Shown here in pieces: positions 29,117-37,380 of a stretch of DNA of 64,000 nt. The notes beneath the pieces were generated by a model. It was given only the letters and a program-made list of their open reading frames with translations, had not been told where the DNA came from and searched no databases. The DNA comes from Streptomyces sp. NBC_00461 (GTDB taxonomy: Bacteria; Actinomycetota; Actinomycetes; Streptomycetales; Streptomycetaceae). The stretch lies in NCBI RefSeq assembly GCF_036013935.1, contig NZ_CP107902.1, forward strand, positions 5,985,001 to 6,049,000, given 5' to 3'. The position numbers and the translations under genes are program-made. Within the stretch, counting starts at the first letter, position 1, and each line of letters opens with the position of its first letter.

Positions 29117-30595
29117 ATGCGTACTGCGTACAGCGTGGAGACGGTAAGGACGGCCGAGGATGCGCTGATGGCGCGGCTTCCCGACGGGGCGCTGATGCAG
29201 CGCGCCGCCGCCGGGCTGGCCGCCGCCTGCGCCGACCTGCTCGGGCGGGTGTACGGCAGCCGGGTCGTGCTGCTCGTCGGCAGTGGGGACAACGGCGGTG
29301 ACGCCCTGTACGCCGGTGCCCGCCTTGCCCGGCGCGGTGCCGGGGTCGCCGCCGTGCTGCTCACGCCCGAACGGGCCCACGCCGCAGGGCTCGCGGCGCT
29401 GCTGCGGGCCGGAGGCCGGGTCGTCGGTGCGGCAGCGGGCCCGGCCGCGGGTGCCGCTGCCACTGCAGGCGTCGATGCCGTCGAGGAGGCGGTCCTGCGG
29501 GCCGATCTCGTCGTCGACGGCATCGTCGGGATCGGCGGCAGGGGCGGACTCAGGCCCGGGGCCGCGCAGTTGGCGGCATGCGTCGCCGAGTCGCGTGCCG
29601 CCGTCGTCGCCGTCGACCTGCCGAGCGGGGTCGACGCCGACACGGGCGAGGTGCACGGCGCCGCCGTCCGGGCAGACCTCACCGTCACCTTCGGCACGCA
29701 CAAGCCGGGGCTGCTGATCGACCCGGCGCGCGAGTACGCCGGTTCCGTGCGGCTCGTCGACATCGGACTCGGGGGCGAACTGCCCGCGGAGCCGGTGCTG
29801 GAGGCCCTCCAGCATGCCGATGTGGCACGGCTGCTGCCGATGCCGGGCGGGGAGAGCGACAAGTACCGGCGGGGGGTCGTGGGGATCGCCGCCGGATCCG
29901 CCCGGTACCCGGGGGCCGCGGTGCTCGCCGTGTCCGGGGCGCTCAGGGGCGGGGCGGGGGCCGTGCGGTACGTCGGGCCCGCCGGCGACGCCGTGCTCGC
30001 CCGGTTCCCCGAGACGCTCGTGTCGGACCGGGGGCCGAAGCACGCCGGACGCGTGCAGGCCTGGGTCGTGGGACCCGGGGCCGGGGACGACGCGTCCGCC
30101 GTGGGGGAGGTGCTGTCGTCCGACGTGCCCGTGCTGGTCGACGCCGATGGGCTGCGGCTCGCCGACGCCGACGGCGTGCGGGCCCGGACCGCGCCGACGC
30201 TGATGACCCCGCACGCCGGTGAGGCCGCGGCGCTGCTGGGGGTCTCGCGGGAGACGGTCGAGGGGGCGCGCCTGCGGTGGGTGCGCGAACTCGCCTCGCG
30301 CTACGGGGCGACCGTGCTGCTCAAGGGGTCGACGACGCTGGTCGCCGACGCGCGCGGCGGTGCCGTACGCGTCAACGCGACGGGGACGCCGTGGCTGGCC
30401 ACCGCCGGGAGCGGGGACGTGCTGTCGGGACTTGCCGGGTCACTCCTTGCGTCGGGGCTCTCCGCTCTCGACGCGGGCAGCGTGGCGGCGTACCTGCACG
30501 GTCTGGCCGGGCGGTACGCGGCCGACGGGGCACCGGCGGGGGCGCACGACGTGGCGGAGGCGATTCCCGCGGCCTGGCGGGACGTACGGGACTGA
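29117..30595 (+). CDS. nnr: Bifunctional NAD(P)HX epimerase / ADP-dependent dehydratase
   Basis: 492 residues from ATG 29117 behind GGGAGAG. Repairs hydrated NADH and NADPH. The N-terminal YjeF-like epimerase domain (~1-215) has GSGDNGGDALYAGARL. The C-terminal ribokinase-like dehydratase domain has TPHAGEAAALLG, VLLKGSTTLVAD and TAGSGDVLSGLAG. Pairing with acpS and alr is typical for actinobacteria. Confidence 0.94.
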   Translation: MRTAYSVETVRTAEDALMARLPDGALMQRAAAGLAAACADLLGRVYGSRVVLLVGSGDNGGDALYAGARLARRGAGVAAVLLTPERAHAAGLAALLRAGGRVVGAAAGPAAGAAATAGVDAVEEAVLRADLVVDGIVGIGGRGGLRPGAAQLAACVAESRAAVVAVDLPSGVDADTGEVHGAAVRADLTVTFGTHKPGLLIDPAREYAGSVRLVDIGLGGELPAEPVLEALQHADVARLLPMPGGESDKYRRGVVGIAAGSARYPGAAVLAVSGALRGGAGAVRYVGPAGDAVLARFPETLVSDRGPKHAGRVQAWVVGPGAGDDASAVGEVLSSDVPVLVDADGLRLADADGVRARTAPTLMTPHAGEAAALLGVSRETVEGARLRWVRELASRYGATVLLKGSTTLVADARGGAVRVNATGTPWLATAGSGDVLSGLAGSLLASGLSALDAGSVAAYLHGLAGRYAADGAPAGAHDVAEAIPAAWRDVRD

Positions 30596-30651
30596 CCGCC
30601 GGACCCGCGCGTCGCCCACCGGATGTCCTGCAGCTACTGCAGCCACTTCAG

Positions 30652-31029
30652 CTACCGGAGGTCCTGCACCACGCTGAGGATGTTCCCCTCGCTGTCCTTG
30701 AACCAGGCGCCGCGCATGCCCGAGGCCTCCATCACGCCGTCCACCGTCTTCAGGCCGGGCTGGTCGTACTCCTCGAAGGTGACCCCGCGGGCGCGCAGTT
30801 CGGCCATCTCCGCATCGAGGTCGTCGACCGTCCAGGCGGCCAGGGTGTGGGCGGCTCGGCCGCCGCTCGGTGTCGGGTAGAGGGAGAACCGGGTACCGCC
30901 GGAATCGAAGACCACGACTCCCTCCCGGTCGTCGATGAGCTTGAGGCCGAGCGTGTCGCCGTAGAAACGCTTGGCCCTTTCGAGGTCACCGGCCGGGATC
31001 ACGGCGGTGAGCGGTGTGTCGGCCAACAT
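30652..31029 (-). CDS. VOC (glyoxalase/bleomycin-resistance) superfamily protein
   Basis: 125 residues from ATG 31029, chosen because AGGAGG lies 8 nt upstream; an in-frame GTG at 31038 sits directly on that site. One vicinal-oxygen-chelate domain: PLTAVIPAGDLERAKRFY at the start, GTRFSLYPTPSGGRAAHT in the middle, and the closing strand WFKDSEGNILSVVQ. The substrate is unknown; members include isomerases, dioxygenases and drug-binding proteins. Confidence 0.8.
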   Translation of the reverse strand: MLADTPLTAVIPAGDLERAKRFYGDTLGLKLIDDREGVVVFDSGGTRFSLYPTPSGGRAAHTLAAWTVDDLDAEMAELRARGVTFEEYDQPGLKTVDGVMEASGMRGAWFKDSEGNILSVVQDLR

Positions 31030-31170
31030 GTCCTCCACCTCCTGTCACCAGCGTAGGACCGGATACCGGACGGGACGACCGCTGCTCGACCACGACGACC
31101 GCTCCGCAATAAGGGTGACCTCGCCGCGCGCCGCCCCCGCCCCGTCGGCCCTGCGCGCTTCTCTTATTGA

Positions 31171-32067
31171 ATGATCAGCGGACATATCGCACACCGGGGT
31201 GTCGCCGTGCTGCTCGCCGTGGCCACCGCCCTCCCCGCGGGCGCCGCCGCCTCGGCCGCCCCCGCGCCGCCCGTTGCCGCTCCCGGACCCGAGGCCGAGC
31301 TGGTGCCCGGTGTCGCGCCGGGGCCGTATCAGCCCTGGCAGATCGACACGCCCGACCAGGTGCTGGCACCGAAGACGTACACGCCCACCGCCGAGGAGGA
31401 CGCCGTCGAGCCCCGGGCCGCGGCGGAGGGGACGTACGACCTCGTCGAGTACGTGCCCCTGGAGGACGCCGCAGGCAAGGTGGCGTGCAGCAAGCGGACC
31501 GGGCCCTACCAGCGGGCGGTCGAGCGGTGGCTGAAGCTGAAGGTGGACGGCAGGCAGTCGGCGGCCGACTGCCGGGCCATCAGGAACTTCCAGGTGAAGC
31601 ACCGGGTCAAGCCCACGACCGGGTTCGCCGGACCCGTCACCTGGGCCACCATGCAGCTCGTCTCCGCCCGGAAGAACCCCAACGCCGGGAAGAAGTGCCC
31701 GGTGCGGAAGTACCGCGTCGCCTGTGTGGACCTCGACCGGCAGCTGACCTGGGTGCAGAACGGCAAGAAGGTCGTGTTCGGTCCCGTCCCCATGCGCAGC
31801 GGACGCGCCGGGCACCGGACCCGGACCGGATGGCACCGGATCTACTGGAAGCACAAGAACCACTGGTCCACCCTCTACAACTCGCCCATGCCCTATGCCC
31901 AGTTCTTCGACGGCGGACAGGCCTTTCACGCCGTCTACGGCAGCATCTACACCACCGTCGGCTCATGGGGCTGCGTCAATCTGCGGGTGGCCGACGCCCG
32001 GAAGCTGTGGGGCGTCCTCAAGAAGAACGACCGGGTGTACGTGTGGGGGCGCAGGCCCGGGCCCTAG
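31171..32067 (+). CDS. Secreted L,D-transpeptidase with peptidoglycan-binding domain
   Basis: 298 residues. N-terminal signal segment to about residue 30, a Pro/Ala linker, a peptidoglycan-binding helix bundle (~110-165: GPYQRAVERWLKLKVDG, FQVKHRV, TWATMQL), then a YkuD catalytic domain (~178-293). His253 and Cys268 occupy the active site (FHAVYG, GSWGCVNL), where Trp replaces the usual His before Gly-Cys. It would make 3-3 crosslinks or attach proteins to the wall. Directly upstream of alr, another wall gene. Confidence 0.88.
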   Translation: MISGHIAHRGVAVLLAVATALPAGAAASAAPAPPVAAPGPEAELVPGVAPGPYQPWQIDTPDQVLAPKTYTPTAEEDAVEPRAAAEGTYDLVEYVPLEDAAGKVACSKRTGPYQRAVERWLKLKVDGRQSAADCRAIRNFQVKHRVKPTTGFAGPVTWATMQLVSARKNPNAGKKCPVRKYRVACVDLDRQLTWVQNGKKVVFGPVPMRSGRAGHRTRTGWHRIYWKHKNHWSTLYNSPMPYAQFFDGGQAFHAVYGSIYTTVGSWGCVNLRVADARKLWGVLKKNDRVYVWGRRPGP

Positions 32068-32112
32068 CCGTCCGTGGGGACTGTCGGACCCCTCTGCGAC
32101 ACTGGGTGCGCC

Positions 32113-33282
32113 ATGACTGAGACACCAGCTGCCCCGATCGCACCTCTGCGTGCCCGCGCCGAGATCGACCTGGCCGCCCTGCGCGCCAATGTGCGGACCC
32201 TGCGCGCCCTCGCGCCGGGCGCTGCCCTCATGGCCGTCGTCAAGTCCGACGCGTACGGGCATGGAGCCGTGCCGTGTGCCCGTGCGGCCGTGGAGGCGGG
32301 AGCCGCCTGGCTGGGGACCGCCACGCCCGAGGAGGCGCTCGCGCTGCGGGCCGCCGGCCTGCCCGGACGCGTCCTGTGCTGGCTGTGGACGCCGGGCGGG
32401 CCCTGGCGGGAGGCCATCGAGGCCGACATCGATGTTTCGGTGAGCGGGATGTGGGCGCTGGAGGAGGTCACGGCGGCGGCCCGGGAGGCGGGTCTGACCG
32501 CCCGCGTACAGCTCAAGGCCGACACGGGACTGGGGCGCAACGGCTGTCAGCCGGGGAAGGACTGGACCGAGCTGGTCGCGGCCGCCCTGGAGGCCGAGGC
32601 CGAGGGGCTCATCCGCGTCACCGGTCTCTGGTCGCACTTCGCCTGCGCCGACGAGCCGGGGCACGCCTCCATCGGCCTCCAACTCACCCGCTTCCAGGAG
32701 ATGCTCGCTCACGCCGAGGACCGGGGCGTGCGGCCCGAGGTGCGGCACATCGCCAACTCGCCCGCCACCCTCACCCTTCCCGAGACCCACTTCGACCTCG
32801 TACGGACCGGGATCGCCCTCTACGGCATCTCGCCCAGCCCCGAGATCGGCAGCCCGGCCGACTTCGGACTGCGGCCGGTGATGACGCTGTCGGCGTCCCT
32901 CGCGCTCGTGAAGCACGTCCCCGGGGGTCACGGCGTCAGTTACGGGCATCACTACATCACCCCCGGTGAGACGACCCTCGGACTCGTGCCCGTCGGATAC
33001 GCCGACGGCATTCCGCGGCACGCCTCCGGGACCGGTCCGGTGCTGGTCGGAGGCAAGTGGCGGACCGTCGCGGGACGGGTCGCGATGGACCAGTTCGTCG
33101 TCGACCTCGGGGGGGACGAGCCCGCGCCCGGCGCCGAAGCGGTGCTCTTCGGGCCCGGCGACCGAGGCGAGCCCACCGCCGAGGACTGGGCGCAGGCCGC
33201 GGGAACCATCGGATACGAGATCGTCACGCGGATCGGAAAGCGCGTTCCCCGCGTCTACGTGAATGAGGAACAAAGGGGGTAA
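32113..33282 (+). CDS. alr: Alanine racemase
   Basis: 389 residues from ATG 32113 (MTETPAAPIAPLRARAEID). Supplies D-alanine for peptidoglycan. Lys44 in AVVKSDAYGHG binds pyridoxal phosphate; the second catalytic Tyr lies in the C-terminal domain (GVSYGHHY). PVGYADGIPRHASG is a family signature. Confidence 0.97.
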   Translation: MTETPAAPIAPLRARAEIDLAALRANVRTLRALAPGAALMAVVKSDAYGHGAVPCARAAVEAGAAWLGTATPEEALALRAAGLPGRVLCWLWTPGGPWREAIEADIDVSVSGMWALEEVTAAAREAGLTARVQLKADTGLGRNGCQPGKDWTELVAAALEAEAEGLIRVTGLWSHFACADEPGHASIGLQLTRFQEMLAHAEDRGVRPEVRHIANSPATLTLPETHFDLVRTGIALYGISPSPEIGSPADFGLRPVMTLSASLALVKHVPGGHGVSYGHHYITPGETTLGLVPVGYADGIPRHASGTGPVLVGGKWRTVAGRVAMDQFVVDLGGDEPAPGAEAVLFGPGDRGEPTAEDWAQAAGTIGYEIVTRIGKRVPRVYVNEEQRG

Positions 33283-33457
33283 CCGCACAAGGGCGCTACA
33301 GCCACACAGCCCGACAGAAGTGCAGCACCCGTAAGACCGGCAACACCCGCCAGTCGATCAAGTCCGGTAACAATCGAGCACCACCTGCACCACCTGCACC
33401 AACTAGATCACTCGACCCAGTGAACAGCAGCAGCGATCCGGCGAAGAGGAGCGGTAC
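33283..33457 (+). other. C/A-rich non-coding stretch between alr and the hydrolase gene
   Basis: 175 nt without a gene. The + strand is strongly C/A-biased and includes a short tandem repeat, ACCACCTGC twice (about 33390-33407). The only usable site is the GAAGAGGAG ribosome site for the next gene. Confidence 0.5.
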
Positions 33458-34699
33458 GTGAGCGAGAGCAGTGCGGAGGCCGCCCTGGTCGTCGCCACCG
33501 CCACCGAGGCGGCCGGGAACTGGCGCAGGGCCACCGGCATCGCGGGCGCCGCGATAGGCGTGGTCGCCGCGGGTGCGGCGGCGGGCGTCGCCCTGGAGCG
33601 GCTCACCGTCGGCCGCGGCATGCGCAAGAAGGCCCGGCTGGCCCTCGACTCCACGGGACCGTACGGCTCGCTGCGCGGCACCCCCGGCAAGGCGACGGCC
33701 GACGACGGCACCGAGCTGTACTACGAGGTCGACGACGTCGATCCCGAGGCCGTGCCCCCGCTCAGCCCACGCCGGCGACGGCTGTTCGGGCGCAAGGCGC
33801 CCGCTCCCGTCACCGTCGTCTTCAGCCACGGCTACTGCCTCAGCCAGGACTCCTGGCACTTCCAGCGCGCGGCCCTGCGCGGCGTGGTGCGGACCGTGCA
33901 CTGGGACCAGCGCAGCCACGGGCGGTCCGGGCGGGGCATAGAGCAGGTGCAGGACGATGTGCCGGTCAGCATCGACCAGCTGGGGCGCGACCTGAAGGCC
34001 GTCATCGACGCGGCCGCTCCACAGGGACCGATCGTGCTCGTCGGGCACTCCATGGGCGGCATGACCGTGATGGCGCTGGCCGACCACTACCCCGAGCTGA
34101 TCCGTGACCGGGTGGTCGCGGTCGCCCTCGTCGGTACGTCGGCCGGGCGGCTCGGCGAGGTCAACTTCGGCCTGCCCGTCGCCGGCGTCAACGCGGTGCG
34201 TCGGGTCCTGCCCGGAGTGCTGAAGGCGCTGGGGCAGCAGGCGGCACTGGTGGAGAAGGGGCGGCGGGCCACCGCCGACCTGTTCGCCGGGATCATCAAG
34301 CGGTACTCGTTCGCGTCACGGGACGTCGATCCGGCCATCGTGCGGTTCGCCGAGCGGATGATCGAGGGCACGCCGATCGACGTGGTCGCCGAGTTCTACC
34401 CGGCGTTCACGGAACACGACAAGACCACGGCGCTCGCGAGGTTCGCGGAACTGCCGGTGCTCGTGCTGGCCGGAATCGGCGACCTCGTCACGCCCAGCGA
34501 GCACAGCGAGGCCATCGCCGACCTGCTGCCGGACGCCGAACTGGTGCTGGTGCCGGACGCCGGGCACCTGGTGATGCTGGAACACCCGGAAGCGGTCACC
34601 GACCGGCTTGCCGACCTTCTCACCCGTGCGGGTGCCGTGCCGGCAGGGGCTACCGTGGGTGGCTATGGAAGCACCAGCAGCACCGCACAACCCGGTTGA
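33458..34699 (+). CDS. Alpha/beta hydrolase, membrane-associated
   Basis: 413 residues, GTG start after GAAGAGGAGCGGTAC. A hydrophobic segment near residues 28-45 (GAAIGVVAAGAAAGVAL) may anchor it. The hydrolase core follows: HG oxyanion region (FSHGYCLSQDSW), nucleophile elbow GHSMGGM, acid Asp in LAGIGDLVTPSEHS, and catalytic His in PDAGHLVMLEHPE. It stands between alr and tsaE in streptomycetes; the substrate is unknown. The last 35 nt overlap tsaE. Confidence 0.88.
   Translation: MSESSAEAALVVATATEAAGNWRRATGIAGAAIGVVAAGAAAGVALERLTVGRGMRKKARLALDSTGPYGSLRGTPGKATADDGTELYYEVDDVDPEAVPPLSPRRRRLFGRKAPAPVTVVFSHGYCLSQDSWHFQRAALRGVVRTVHWDQRSHGRSGRGIEQVQDDVPVSIDQLGRDLKAVIDAAAPQGPIVLVGHSMGGMTVMALADHYPELIRDRVVAVALVGTSAGRLGEVNFGLPVAGVNAVRRVLPGVLKALGQQAALVEKGRRATADLFAGIIKRYSFASRDVDPAIVRFAERMIEGTPIDVVAEFYPAFTEHDKTTALARFAELPVLVLAGIGDLVTPSEHSEAIADLLPDAELVLVPDAGHLVMLEHPEAVTDRLADLLTRAGAVPAGATVGGYGSTSSTAQPG
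34651..34667 (+). promoter_or_regulatory. Possible leaderless promoter of tsaE inside the hydrolase gene
   Basis: TACCGT (34651-34656) lies 8 nt before ATG 34665. There is no good ribosome site for this ATG. Confidence 0.35.
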
Positions 34700-35177
34700 G
34701 ACCGAGCTGACCGTCACCTCCCCCGAGCAGATGCGGGACCTGGGCCGCCGCCTCGCCAAACTGCTGCGCGCCGGTGACCTCGTGATGCTCAACGGCGAGC
34801 TCGGTGCGGGCAAGACGACACTCACCCGCGGGCTCGGCGAGGGCCTCGGCGTCCGGGGCGCGGTCACGTCACCGACGTTCGTGATCGCCCGGGTGCATCC
34901 TTCGCTGGGCGACGGTCCGCCGCTCGTGCACGTCGACGCGTACCGCCTGGGCGGCGGGCTCGACGAGATGGAGGACCTCGACCTCGACGTCTCGCTGTCC
35001 GACTCGGTGATCGTCGTGGAGTGGGGCGAGGGCAAGGTCGAGGAGCTGACCGACGACCGCCTGCACGTCGTCATCCACCGGGCCGTCGGAGACACCACGG
35101 ACGAGGTCCGGCACGTGCTGGTGAACGGGCTCGGGGAGCGCTGGGCGACGGTGGACCTGAGCGTGCTGACCGCCTGA
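34665..35177 (+). CDS. tsaE: tRNA t6A biosynthesis ATPase TsaE
   Basis: 170 residues from ATG 34665 (MEAPAAPHNPVETELT). ATPase of the TsaBDE complex that makes threonylcarbamoyl-adenosine-37 in tRNA. Walker A motif NGELGAGKTTLTRG; SPTFVIARVH and HVDAYRLGG are family motifs. Its partners tsaB and tsaD lie within 2.3 kb. A start further upstream would overlap the hydrolase gene even more. Confidence 0.95.
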   Translation: MEAPAAPHNPVETELTVTSPEQMRDLGRRLAKLLRAGDLVMLNGELGAGKTTLTRGLGEGLGVRGAVTSPTFVIARVHPSLGDGPPLVHVDAYRLGGGLDEMEDLDLDVSLSDSVIVVEWGEGKVEELTDDRLHVVIHRAVGDTTDEVRHVLVNGLGERWATVDLSVLTA

Positions 35178-35215
35178 GAACGCCCTGGGTCCGCACCATT
35201 GCGTGAACGTTCCGA

Positions 35216-35250
35216 CAAGACGTCGGCAAGATATTGCCTTCGGTGTCTTG
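35216..35250 (+). terminator. Compound hairpin after tsaE
   Basis: CAAGAC (35216-35221) pairs with GTCTTG (35245-35250), and inside it GGCAA (35225-35229) pairs with TTGCC (35234-35238) around a GATA loop. Likely terminator or leader structure. Confidence 0.45.
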
Positions 35251-35274
35251 TGCGTGGTCACATGGTACCCAGTT

Positions 35275-35298
35275 CGTAGTTAGGTCTACCTAACTACG
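35275..35298. promoter_or_regulatory. Operator-like palindrome before a small gene
   Basis: CGTAGTTAGGT-CT-ACCTAACTACG: 11-bp perfect arms around 2 nt. It ends 18 nt before the AGGAGG site of the 55-codon gene at 35327. Symmetry and position fit a repressor site or a leader hairpin. It is not the spacing of a DtxR/IdeR iron box. Confidence 0.5.
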
Positions 35299-35326
35299 TC
35301 CGCCCCCGGGTCCTCAGGAGGCGTCC

Positions 35327-35494
35327 ATGCCGGCCACCGAGAGCAACGAGCAGCAGCCGTACGCGGTCGTCGCCGGAGTGTCCATGCGTGATCTGCTGGC
35401 GTCGTGCGCCGCGGCGAACGCGATCTCGACCCCGCCGCGGCTGCCGGACCCCGAGGTGTCCGCACCGCCGGCCCGGCACAGAGAAGCCGCATAG
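35327..35494 (+). CDS. Small protein, 55 residues, unknown function
   Basis: ATG 35327 follows a strong CAGGAGGCGTCC ribosome site. The product begins MPATESNEQQPYAVVAG and contains a short amphipathic core (VSMRDLLASCAAANAIS) and a Pro-rich end. Third-position GC and the ribosome site favour a real gene. It has a palindromic operator-like leader and converges with the gene at 35514. I do not know a function. Confidence 0.65.
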   Translation: MPATESNEQQPYAVVAGVSMRDLLASCAAANAISTPPRLPDPEVSAPPARHREAA

Positions 35495-35513
35495 CCAAGC
35501 GAAGGCCGCCGGG

Positions 35514-36068
35514 CTAGGGGATCACGGCGATCTGCGCGCCGATCGTCGCGAACTCCCACATCGCGTCGCCGTTCTCGCGGGACTCGCGGATGCCGCCCGT
35601 GCGCACGCCCGGGTCGGCCTGCTCCGGTGTGTCGTCGACCGCCGCGCTGAAGCCGACGGTCACCCCGTCCACGGCGGTGAAGCGCACGACGTGCTCGATC
35701 GGGGTGCCGTCGGTGCCGACGACGGAGTTCGAGCGGGAGGTGACCCGGTAGACGCCGGGGGCCGGGTCGACGTCGCCCGGGGTGACCGTGAAGCTGCGCG
35801 TGACCTCGTTGCGCGAGCCGACCAGCCAGACACGGTCGGCGGTCACCGAGTAGACGACCCGTTCCCCCACACCGGACCCGGTGGGCGGAACGCCGGGGTC
35901 CGCTCTGCCGCGGGGTGCCTTCGAGACGACCGTCGCCGGTGCGGCGCTCGCGTGCGGCGTGTCGAGGCCGGCCGGGACGGTCGCGGAGGCCTGGTAACCG
36001 AGGAAGCCGACCGCCGCCAGGGCGGCCGCGGTGAGCCCGAACACGAATCCGGAGCTGCTGCTTGGCAC
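35514..36068 (-). CDS. Membrane-anchored protein resembling an L,D-transpeptidase without catalytic cysteine
   Basis: 184 residues from GTG 36068 (MPSSSSGFVFGLTAAAL), chosen for its GGGAG site. One membrane helix (about residues 9-27) and a linker precede a ~115-residue domain. Its strand order resembles the YkuD fold: RVVYSVTADRVWLVG, then SFTVTPGDVDPAPGVYRVTSRS, ending GGIRESRENGDAMWEFATIG. The position of the usual S-x-GC-x-R motif reads GGIRES, with no cysteine. Probably a non-catalytic wall-binding relative. Divergent from tsaB. Confidence 0.65.
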   Translation of the reverse strand: MPSSSSGFVFGLTAAALAAVGFLGYQASATVPAGLDTPHASAAPATVVSKAPRGRADPGVPPTGSGVGERVVYSVTADRVWLVGSRNEVTRSFTVTPGDVDPAPGVYRVTSRSNSVVGTDGTPIEHVVRFTAVDGVTVGFSAAVDDTPEQADPGVRTGGIRESRENGDAMWEFATIGAQIAVIP

Positions 36069-36169
36069 CGTCTCCCACCTGACCCATCGCGTCGTACCTC
36101 GTACTTGCGGCGACCGTAGCAGCCCGTACGTGCCCGACCGGGGCGGCCATGCTCGCGGCGCAGGAGCCG

Positions 36170-36184
36170 TACGCTGTTTGCGTG
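36170..36184 (+). promoter_or_regulatory. Leaderless promoter of tsaB-rimI-tsaD
   Basis: TACGCT (36170-36175), then 6 nt, then GTG 36182. No ribosome site. Confidence 0.5.
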
Positions 36185-36838
36185 CTCTTGCTCGCTCTGG
36201 ATACCGCAACCCCCGCCGTGACCGTCGCCCTGCACGACGGCACGGACGTCATCGCCTCGTCGAGCCAGGTGGACGCGCGCCGGCACGGAGAGCTGCTGCT
36301 GCCGGCCGTAGACCGGGTGCTCGCCGAGGCCGGCCTCAGGCTCGACGCCGTCACCGGCATCGTCGTGGGCATCGGACCCGGGCCCTACACAGGGCTGCGC
36401 GTCGGACTGATGACCGCGGACACCTTCGGGCTCGCGCTCGGTGTCCCCGTGCACGGCGTGTGCACGCTCGACGGTCTGGCGTACGCGTCCGACATCGGGA
36501 AAGGCCCCTTCGTGGTGGCGACCGACGCCCGCCGCAAGGAGGTCTACTGGGCGCGGTACGCGGACGCGCGCACGCGCACGACCGAACCGGCCGTGGACCG
36601 GCCCGCGGACATCGCCGACCAGGTGGCCGGACTGCCCGCCGTCGGCGCGGGCGCGCTCCTGTACCCGGACACCTTCCCGAACGTGCACGAGCCGGAGCAT
36701 GTGTCGGCCGCGGCGCTCGCGTCTCTGGCCGCCGAGCGGCTGGACAAGGGCGAGGAACTTCCCGCGCCCCGGCCGCTGTACCTGCGCCGCCCGGACGCCC
36801 AGGTCCCCAAGAACTACAAGGTGGTCACCCCCAAGTGA
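36182..36838 (+). CDS. tsaB: tRNA t6A biosynthesis protein TsaB
   Basis: 218 residues from GTG 36182 (MLLLALDTATPAVTVALHD). An ASKHA-fold scaffold partner of TsaD. Conserved VVGIGPGPYTGLRVGLMTAD is intact. First gene of a tightly coupled run: its TGA overlaps the rimI GTG. Confidence 0.95.
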   Translation: MLLLALDTATPAVTVALHDGTDVIASSSQVDARRHGELLLPAVDRVLAEAGLRLDAVTGIVVGIGPGPYTGLRVGLMTADTFGLALGVPVHGVCTLDGLAYASDIGKGPFVVATDARRKEVYWARYADARTRTTEPAVDRPADIADQVAGLPAVGAGALLYPDTFPNVHEPEHVSAAALASLAAERLDKGEELPAPRPLYLRRPDAQVPKNYKVVTPK

Positions 36839-37380
36839 CCGAATCCGTGACCTCTCGACTGCGCGAGATGCGCTGGTGGGACATCGATCCCGTGCTCGAA
36901 CTGGAGAAGAACCTCTTCCCCGAGGACACCTGGTCCCGGGGCATGTTCTGGTCCGAACTGGCCCATGCGCGCGGGCCGGAGGCGACGCGTCGCTACGTCG
37001 TCGCCGAGGACGGTGCCGAGGACGGTGCGGGGCGGCTGGTCGGATACGCGGGGCTGGCCGCCTCAGGAGGCCTCGCCGACATCCAGACCATCGCCGTCGC
37101 CCGCGACCACTGGGGCACGGGCCTGGGCGGGCAGCTGCTGACCGAACTGCTGCGGGCCGCCACCTCCTTCGAGTGCGGCCACGTGATGCTGGAGTGCCGG
37201 GTCGACAACATCCGCGCCCAGAAGCTCTACGAGCGCTTCGGCTTCGAGGCCATCGGTTTCCGGCGCGGCTACTACCAGCCGGGCAACGTGGACGCCCTGG
37301 TGATGCGACTGACCACAGGACCCGACAGCGGCTCCGCCGCGGGTCCCACCTCCGAACAAGAAACCGAGATCCATGGCTGA
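36835..37380 (+). CDS. rimI: Ribosomal protein S18-alanine N-acetyltransferase
   Basis: 181 residues, GTG start overlapping the tsaB stop (GTGA). GNAT fold: [20 protein letters not shown] carries the acetyl-CoA loop, and [20 protein letters not shown] is the closing signature. A ~25-residue polar C-terminal tail follows. The stop overlaps the tsaD start, so the three genes are translated together. Confidence 0.93.
   Translation: MTESVTSRLREMRWWDIDPVLELEKNLFPEDTWSRGMFWSELAHARGPEATRRYVVAEDGAEDGAGRLVGYAGLAASGGLADIQTIAVARDHWGTGLGGQLLTELLRAATSFECGHVMLECRVDNIRAQKLYERFGFEAIGFRRGYYQPGNVDALVMRLTTGPDSGSAAGPTSEQETEIHG

Noticed and set aside
30624..30640. CTGCAG-CTA-CTGCAG repeat after nnr
   Set aside because: A short symmetrical coincidence of restriction-site words in a 56-nt gap; no stem or operator context.
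33390..33407. CRISPR-like repeat (ACCACCTGC twice)
   Set aside because: Two adjacent 9-mers without spacers; a simple tandem repeat.
35275..35298. Iron box (DtxR/IdeR type) before the 55-codon gene
   Set aside because: The half-sites TTAGGT and ACCTAA are present, but only 2 nt separate them instead of 7, so the known consensus is not met.
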